Part shown: positions 7,703 through 10,823 of the stretch, one piece after another
Layout of the letters: each line of letters begins with the position of its first letter
How positions within the stretch are numbered: position 1 is the first letter of the stretch
NCBI GenBank assembly: GCA_016873905.1
Contig: VGVU01000043.1
Coordinates: 1 to 10,823, forward strand
DNA from: Betaproteobacteria bacterium
GTDB taxonomy: Bacteria; Pseudomonadota; Gammaproteobacteria; Burkholderiales; Thiobacillaceae
Direction: 5' to 3'
DNA length: 10,823 bases
Program-made: the position numbers and the translations under genes
Notes under the pieces: generated by a model
Database searches by the model: none
The model's input: the letters and a program-made list of their open reading frames with translations, nothing else
Told to the model about the DNA's origin: nothing

Positions 7703-7730
7703 TTGCAATCAACAGAATATTGCCTATCAT
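7703..7730 (+). promoter_or_regulatory. Candidate promoter reading toward tandem hairpins and algC
   Basis: TTGCAA (7703-7708; 4 of 6 to TTGACA) is spaced 16 nt from TATCAT (7725-7730; 5 of 6 to TATAAT). Transcription would start near 7737 and run into two terminator-like hairpins within about 60 nt. The -10 lies inside the FNR-like palindrome at 7720-7733. Confidence 0.4.
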
Positions 7731-7733
7731 CAA
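7720..7733. promoter_or_regulatory. FNR/Anr-like palindrome upstream of hemN
   Basis: TTGCC-TATC-ATCAA on the plus strand (TTGAT-GATA-GGCAA on the minus strand) matches 8 of 10 defined positions of the FNR/Anr consensus TTGAT-N4-ATCAA. hemN is a known target of these oxygen-sensing regulators in other gammaproteobacteria. The site is 139-152 bp upstream of the hemN ATG, far from the weak -10 at 7609-7614, so its link to hemN is not certain. It also covers the -10 of a rightward promoter. Confidence 0.35.
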
Positions 7734-7745
7734 GGCACCTCCCTG

Positions 7746-7766
7746 ACCGTCGCAACGACGGTTTTT
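7746..7766 (+). terminator. First of two tandem hairpins, followed by a T run
   Basis: A perfect 7-bp stem ACCGTCG (7746-7752) / CGACGGT (7756-7762) with a CAA loop, followed by TTTT. It is a plausible but short intrinsic terminator for rightward transcription, or the body hairpin of a small RNA. Confidence 0.55.
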
Positions 7767-7769
7767 CCA

Positions 7770-7797
7770 CGGCACCGTTCTTCGGTGCCGTTTTTTT
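7770..7797 (+). terminator. Strong intrinsic terminator, rightward
   Basis: A perfect 8-bp stem CGGCACCG (7770-7777) / CGGTGCCG (7783-7790) with a TTCTT loop and seven consecutive T (7791-7797). This is textbook Rho-independent terminator form on the plus strand. It lies immediately before the TATAAT of algC and after the divergent start of hemN. Confidence 0.8.
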
Positions 7798-7802
7798 GCC
7801 AC

Positions 7803-7808
7803 TATAAT
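7803..7808 (+). promoter_or_regulatory. -10 element of the probable algC promoter
   Basis: A perfect TATAAT 24 nt before the GTG at 7832. No good -35 is present at the normal distance, because that stretch is the 3' part of the terminator hairpin. A start near 7815 would give a very short leader with no Shine-Dalgarno sequence before either candidate start codon. Confidence 0.5.
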
Positions 7809-7831
7809 CGGCGCATCCCTTCTGCGCTCCC

Positions 7832-9223
7832 GTGCCACTGGCCACCATGACAGCCCTTCCTTCCGAGATATTCAAGGCCTACGACATCCGTGGCATTGTC
7901 GGAAAAACGCTCACCTCAGGCATCGTTGAACAAATCGGCGCAGCGCTCGGCTCCGAGGCTCGGGCGCGGCAGCAATCTGCCATTGTCATTGGCCGCGACG
8001 GTCGCCTGTCCGGGCCAGAACTGGCAGCCGCACTGGCGCGCGGCATTCAGTCCGCCGGGGTCGATGTCATTGATGTCGGCTGCGTCGCCACGCCGATGAC
8101 CTATTTCGCCGCCTTTGAGACCGGTGCCAATAGCGCGGTGATGGTCACCGGCAGTCACAATCCGCCCGATTACAACGGTCTGAAGATGGTGCTGGGGGGT
8201 GAGACACTCGCCTCCGAGGCCATCCAGAAGCTGCGCCAGCGCATCGAAAACCAAGATTTCACCCAAGGCAACGGCCACTACCGCGCCCACGACATCGCGC
8301 CGACTTACCATTCTCGTATCGTCGCTGACATTCGCCTGGCACGCCCGCTCAAGGTCATCGTCGATGCGGGGAACGGCGTGGCGGGTGCCTTCGCGCCGGC
8401 CCTCTACCGCGCCATGGGCTGCACGGTCGAGGAGCTGTTCTGCACCGTGGATGGCCATTTCCCAAACCATCACCCCGATCCCTCCGTCCCCAAGAACCTC
8501 GCCGACCTGATCGCCCGTCTCAAAGACAGCGATGCCGATATCGGCCTGGCGTTTGATGGCGACGGTGATCGCCTCGGCGTGGTCACTCGCAGCGGACAGA
8601 TTATCTATCCCGACCGCCAGTTGATGCTGTACGCCGCCGACATGCTGGCGCGCAACCCCGGTGCCACGGTCATTTTCGATGTCAAATCGACGCGCAATCT
8701 GAGCGGCTGGATTCGCCAGCACGGTGGCGTGCCGTTGCTGTGGAAGACCGGCCACTCCCTGGTCAAGGCCAAGATGAAGGAAACCGGCGCCCTGCTGGCG
8801 GGCGAAATGAGCGGCCATGTCTTTTTCAAGGAACGCTGGTACGGCTTTGACGATGGCCTCTACACCGGCGCTCGTCTGCTCGAGATTCTCTCCAAGGCCG
8901 ACGACATTGACGCCGTGTTCGCCGCCTTGCCCGACAGCGTCAGCACCCCCGAACTGAATGTCAAAATGAACGAGGGCGAACCGCATCGCCTGATCGCGCA
9001 TTTACAGCAAAGTGCGGTCTTTCCTGATGCCGAGCGTATCATCGACATCGACGGATTGCGTGTGGAATATGCCGACGGCTTTGGCCTGATGCGCGCATCG
9101 AACACCACACCCGTCATTGTCATCCGCTTTGAGGCCGACAATGCGACCGCCTTGCAACGGATCCAGAACACCTTCCGCCGGTTGCTGCTGGCTACCGCGC
9201 CGCACCTGCAACTGCCCTTTTAA
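7832..9223 (+). CDS. algC: Phosphomannomutase/phosphoglucomutase (AlgC type)
   Basis: Interconverts hexose 6- and 1-phosphates (mannose and glucose) through a phosphoserine enzyme, supplying sugar nucleotides for exopolysaccharide and lipopolysaccharide. From the GTG at 7832 it has 463 residues, the length of P. aeruginosa AlgC, and key residues fall at the same numbers: the phosphorylated serine S108 in TGSHNPPDYNG, Mg-binding DGDGDR with D242, D244 and D246, sugar-binding GEMSGH with E325 and S327, and phosphate-binding R421 in RASNTTP. All four domains appear complete. The start is uncertain: ATG at 7847 would give 458 residues, starting MTALPSEIFKAYDIRG, and neither start has a clear ribosome-binding site. 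purE follows after 36 bp with no visible terminator. Substrate preference (mannose or glucose phosphate) cannot be read from the sequence. Confidence 0.95.
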   Translation: MPLATMTALPSEIFKAYDIRGIVGKTLTSGIVEQIGAALGSEARARQQSAIVIGRDGRLSGPELAAALARGIQSAGVDVIDVGCVATPMTYFAAFETGANSAVMVTGSHNPPDYNGLKMVLGGETLASEAIQKLRQRIENQDFTQGNGHYRAHDIAPTYHSRIVADIRLARPLKVIVDAGNGVAGAFAPALYRAMGCTVEELFCTVDGHFPNHHPDPSVPKNLADLIARLKDSDADIGLAFDGDGDRLGVVTRSGQIIYPDRQLMLYAADMLARNPGATVIFDVKSTRNLSGWIRQHGGVPLLWKTGHSLVKAKMKETGALLAGEMSGHVFFKERWYGFDDGLYTGARLLEILSKADDIDAVFAALPDSVSTPELNVKMNEGEPHRLIAHLQQSAVFPDAERIIDIDGLRVEYADGFGLMRASNTTPVIVIRFEADNATALQRIQNTFRRLLLATAPHLQLPF

Positions 9224-9259
9224 CTTTTTATCGTCAAGAGCCATTCTCCGGAGCCCTAC

Positions 9260-9748
9260 ATGAATACACCCCGCGTCGGTTTGATCATGGGCAGCAACAG
9301 CGATTGGGACACCATGCAACGGGCTGCCGAGATCCTGCAAAACCTTGGCATCGCCTTTGAGAAACGCGTGGTCTCGGCCCACCGCACGCCGGATTTACTG
9401 TTCGATTACGCCGCGACGGCCGCCGCACGCGGTCTGAAATGCATCATCGCCGGGGCCGGCGGTGCGGCCCATCTGCCGGGCATGGTCGCGGCCAAGACGC
9501 ATCTGCCGGTGCTCGGGGTGCCGGTGCAATCGCGGGCGCTGAAGGGCATGGATTCGCTGCTCTCCATCGTGCAAATGCCCAAAGGCATTCCGGTCGCGGC
9601 CTTCGCGATTGGCGAAGCCGGAGCCGCCAATGCCGCCCTCTTCGCCGCCGCCTTGTTGGCCAATGAGGATGCCGAGATCCGCGCCAAACTGCTCGCCTTC
9701 CGCCAGCAGCAAACCGACACCGTGTTGGCCATGGAGTTGCCCGACTGA
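9260..9748 (+). CDS. purE: N5-carboxyaminoimidazole ribonucleotide mutase
   Basis: Converts N5-CAIR to CAIR in de novo purine synthesis, working directly after PurK. It has 162 residues, the usual size for class I PurE. Active-site motifs: GSNSDWDTM (11-19), SAHRTP with H41 and R42, and GAGGAAHLPGM (65-75) with H71. The presence of an adjacent purK supports the class I (N5-CAIR mutase) role rather than the class II AIR carboxylase used by animals. CGGAG (9249-9253), inside a CTCCGGAG palindrome, lies 6 nt before the ATG. Its TGA overlaps the purK ATG by one base (TGATG at 9746-9750), so the two are translationally coupled. Confidence 0.97.
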   Translation: MNTPRVGLIMGSNSDWDTMQRAAEILQNLGIAFEKRVVSAHRTPDLLFDYAATAAARGLKCIIAGAGGAAHLPGMVAAKTHLPVLGVPVQSRALKGMDSLLSIVQMPKGIPVAAFAIGEAGAANAALFAAALLANEDAEIRAKLLAFRQQQTDTVLAMELPD

Positions 9749-10823
9749 TGCGCACACCCGCTTTACCTGCCTTGTTACCGGGTGCCACGCTCGGCATGCT
9801 GGGAGGTGGCCAGCTTGGCCGCATGTTCACGCTTGCCGCGCGCGTCATGGGTTATCGCGTTGTCGTGCTGGATCCGGATCCGGATAGCCCCGCCGGGCAA
9901 CTCGCCGACATCCACCTCAAAGGCGCTTACGACGATGCGGTGACCTTGCTGCACATGGGTCAGTTGTGCGACGCGATCAGCACCGAGTGGGAAAATGTTC
10001 CCGCCCTCACGCTGGAAATTCTTGCCAAACATTGCCGCGTGCATCCGTCGCCCGCCGCCGTCGCCGTGGCTCAGGATCGCTTGCTGGAAAAAACCCGCGC
10101 TCGCGAATGTGGCCTGACCACCGCGCCGTTTGCCAACATCGAAGATCAAAGCGACCTCGTCAGCGCATGGGGGCAGATCGGCGGCCCCGCCCTGTTGAAG
10201 ACCCGCCGCCTGGGTTATGACGGCAAGGGTCAGGTGCTGATCGGCAATCTTGACGATCTGGTCAGCGCCTATGCCCGGCTTGGAAATGTGCCTTGTCTGC
10301 TGGAGGGATTCCTGCCGCTCGCTCAAGAGGTATCGGTCGTTCTGGCGCGCGGTGCCGATGGCGAAATCGCCTTTTACCCGCTCGCCGAAAACCGTCACCT
10401 GCGCGGCATTCTCGACATTAGCGCGGTACCTGCCCGGGTCCCCGATGCCCTCGTTACGCAAGCCTGCAACCTGGCCGCCAGTCTCGCGCATGGACTGGAC
10501 TATGTCGGCGTCCTCGCCGTCGAGTTTTTCGTGCTCAAAGATGGGCAACTGGTGTTCAATGAAATGGCCCCGCGTCCGCACAACAGCGGCCATTACACGC
10601 TGGATGCCTGCGTCACCGACCAGTTCCAGCAACAGGTACGCGCCCTGGCTGGCCTGCCGCTGGGCGATCCGCGCCTGGTCTCGCCCTGCGTGATGGTCAA
10701 TCTGCTCGGCGACATCTGGCAGCCCGAACCGCGCTGGGATCGTTTACTCAAGCATCCCGGCGTACAACTGCATCTGTATGGAAAACGCGAGGCCCGCCCC
10801 GGACGCAAGATGGGGCACTACAC
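9748..10823 (+). CDS. purK: N5-carboxyaminoimidazole ribonucleotide synthase, C-terminus cut by window edge
   Basis: ATP-grasp enzyme that carboxylates AIR with bicarbonate and ATP to give N5-CAIR for PurE. 358 codons are present with an unbroken frame; the family usually has about 350-380, so only the tail is missing. Motifs: GMLGGGQLGRM at 16-26 in the N-terminal Rossmann-like domain, TEWENVP at 79-85 (usually xFExENVP-like), the glycine-rich ATP loop KTRRLGYDGKGQ (151-162), the catalytic NEMAPRPHNSGHYT (271-284) and YGKREARPGRKMGHY at the edge. The ATG at 9748 overlaps the purE stop. Translation probably depends on purE ribosomes, because no strong separate Shine-Dalgarno sequence is seen. 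Confidence 0.97.
   Translation, partial: MRTPALPALLPGATLGMLGGGQLGRMFTLAARVMGYRVVVLDPDPDSPAGQLADIHLKGAYDDAVTLLHMGQLCDAISTEWENVPALTLEILAKHCRVHPSPAAVAVAQDRLLEKTRARECGLTTAPFANIEDQSDLVSAWGQIGGPALLKTRRLGYDGKGQVLIGNLDDLVSAYARLGNVPCLLEGFLPLAQEVSVVLARGADGEIAFYPLAENRHLRGILDISAVPARVPDALVTQACNLAASLAHGLDYVGVLAVEFFVLKDGQLVFNEMAPRPHNSGHYTLDACVTDQFQQQVRALAGLPLGDPRLVSPCVMVNLLGDIWQPEPRWDRLLKHPGVQLHLYGKREARPGRKMGHY

Larger units (their letters stand above)
7737..7797 (+). ncRNA. Candidate small RNA or short algC leader with two hairpins
   Basis: Predicted from three items in a row: the promoter-like pair at 7703-7730, a C-rich unpaired start (CACCTCCC around 7736-7743, resembling the anti-Shine-Dalgarno end of 16S rRNA), and two strong hairpins, the second with seven T. 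It lies between divergent genes, so no neighbouring protein gene needs these rightward terminators. Not recognised as a known RNA family. It might instead be an attenuated leader of algC. Expression is unproven. Confidence 0.35.

Noticed and set aside
7916..9001. Long minus-strand open frame (361 codons) opposite algC
   Set aside because: Antisense to algC catalytic motifs; a codon-bias shadow with no recognisable domain.
9869..9886. Short GATCCG tandem repeat
   Set aside because: It encodes the Asp-Pro repeat of purK in frame and is too short to be a repeat element.
9775..10632. Minus-strand open frame (285 codons) opposite purK
   Set aside because: Antisense to purK ATP-grasp motifs, no independent evidence of coding.

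Overview
This is an ordinary chromosomal housekeeping segment from a GC-rich gammaproteobacterium. The evidence is the glnE-ilvE gene order (known from Pseudomonas and relatives), an AlgC-type phosphomannomutase/phosphoglucomutase whose key residues fall at the same numbers as in the Pseudomonas aeruginosa enzyme, a HemN-type coproporphyrinogen dehydrogenase, and an adjacent purE-purK pair. A secreted DUF302 protein and a CHCC zinc-finger protein would suit a Chromatiales-like or sulfur-oxidising lineage, but that placement is a guess. No tRNA, rRNA, insertion sequence, phage gene, integrase or CRISPR array is visible.

Layout: (1) 1-1652, minus strand: acs, acetyl-CoA synthetase, cut by the left edge so that its C-terminal domain is missing. 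(2) 1653-1729: a short divergent gap with the acs ribosome-binding site, a terminator-like hairpin in the acs leader and a likely acs promoter whose -35 hexamer overlaps the annotated start of glnE. (3) 1730-6168, plus strand: glnE (glutamine synthetase adenylyltransferase/deadenylylase), ilvE (branched-chain aminotransferase), a 63-residue CHCC zinc-finger protein and a secreted DUF302 protein. The last three are closely packed, each with its own Shine-Dalgarno sequence. (4) 6170-6192: a hairpin terminator serving two convergent transcripts. (5) 6196-7581, minus strand: hemN. (6) 7582-7831: the largest non-coding gap, lying between the divergent hemN and algC. It holds a promoter-like pair, an FNR/Anr-like palindrome, two tandem terminator-type hairpins reading rightward and a perfect TATAAT just before algC. 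(7) 7832-10823, plus strand: algC, purE and purK, the last cut by the right edge.

The genes cover central metabolism: acetate activation (acs), nitrogen control (glnE) and branched-chain amino acid synthesis (ilvE), anaerobic heme synthesis (hemN), sugar-phosphate supply for surface polysaccharide (algC) and early purine synthesis (purEK).

The coding genes are conventional. The signal least explained by them is in the hemN-algC gap: a candidate small RNA of about 60 nt, with a CACCUCC-type anti-Shine-Dalgarno sequence at its predicted 5' end, two hairpins, and a promoter -10 that sits inside an FNR-like site. This is a hypothesis from sequence pattern alone.
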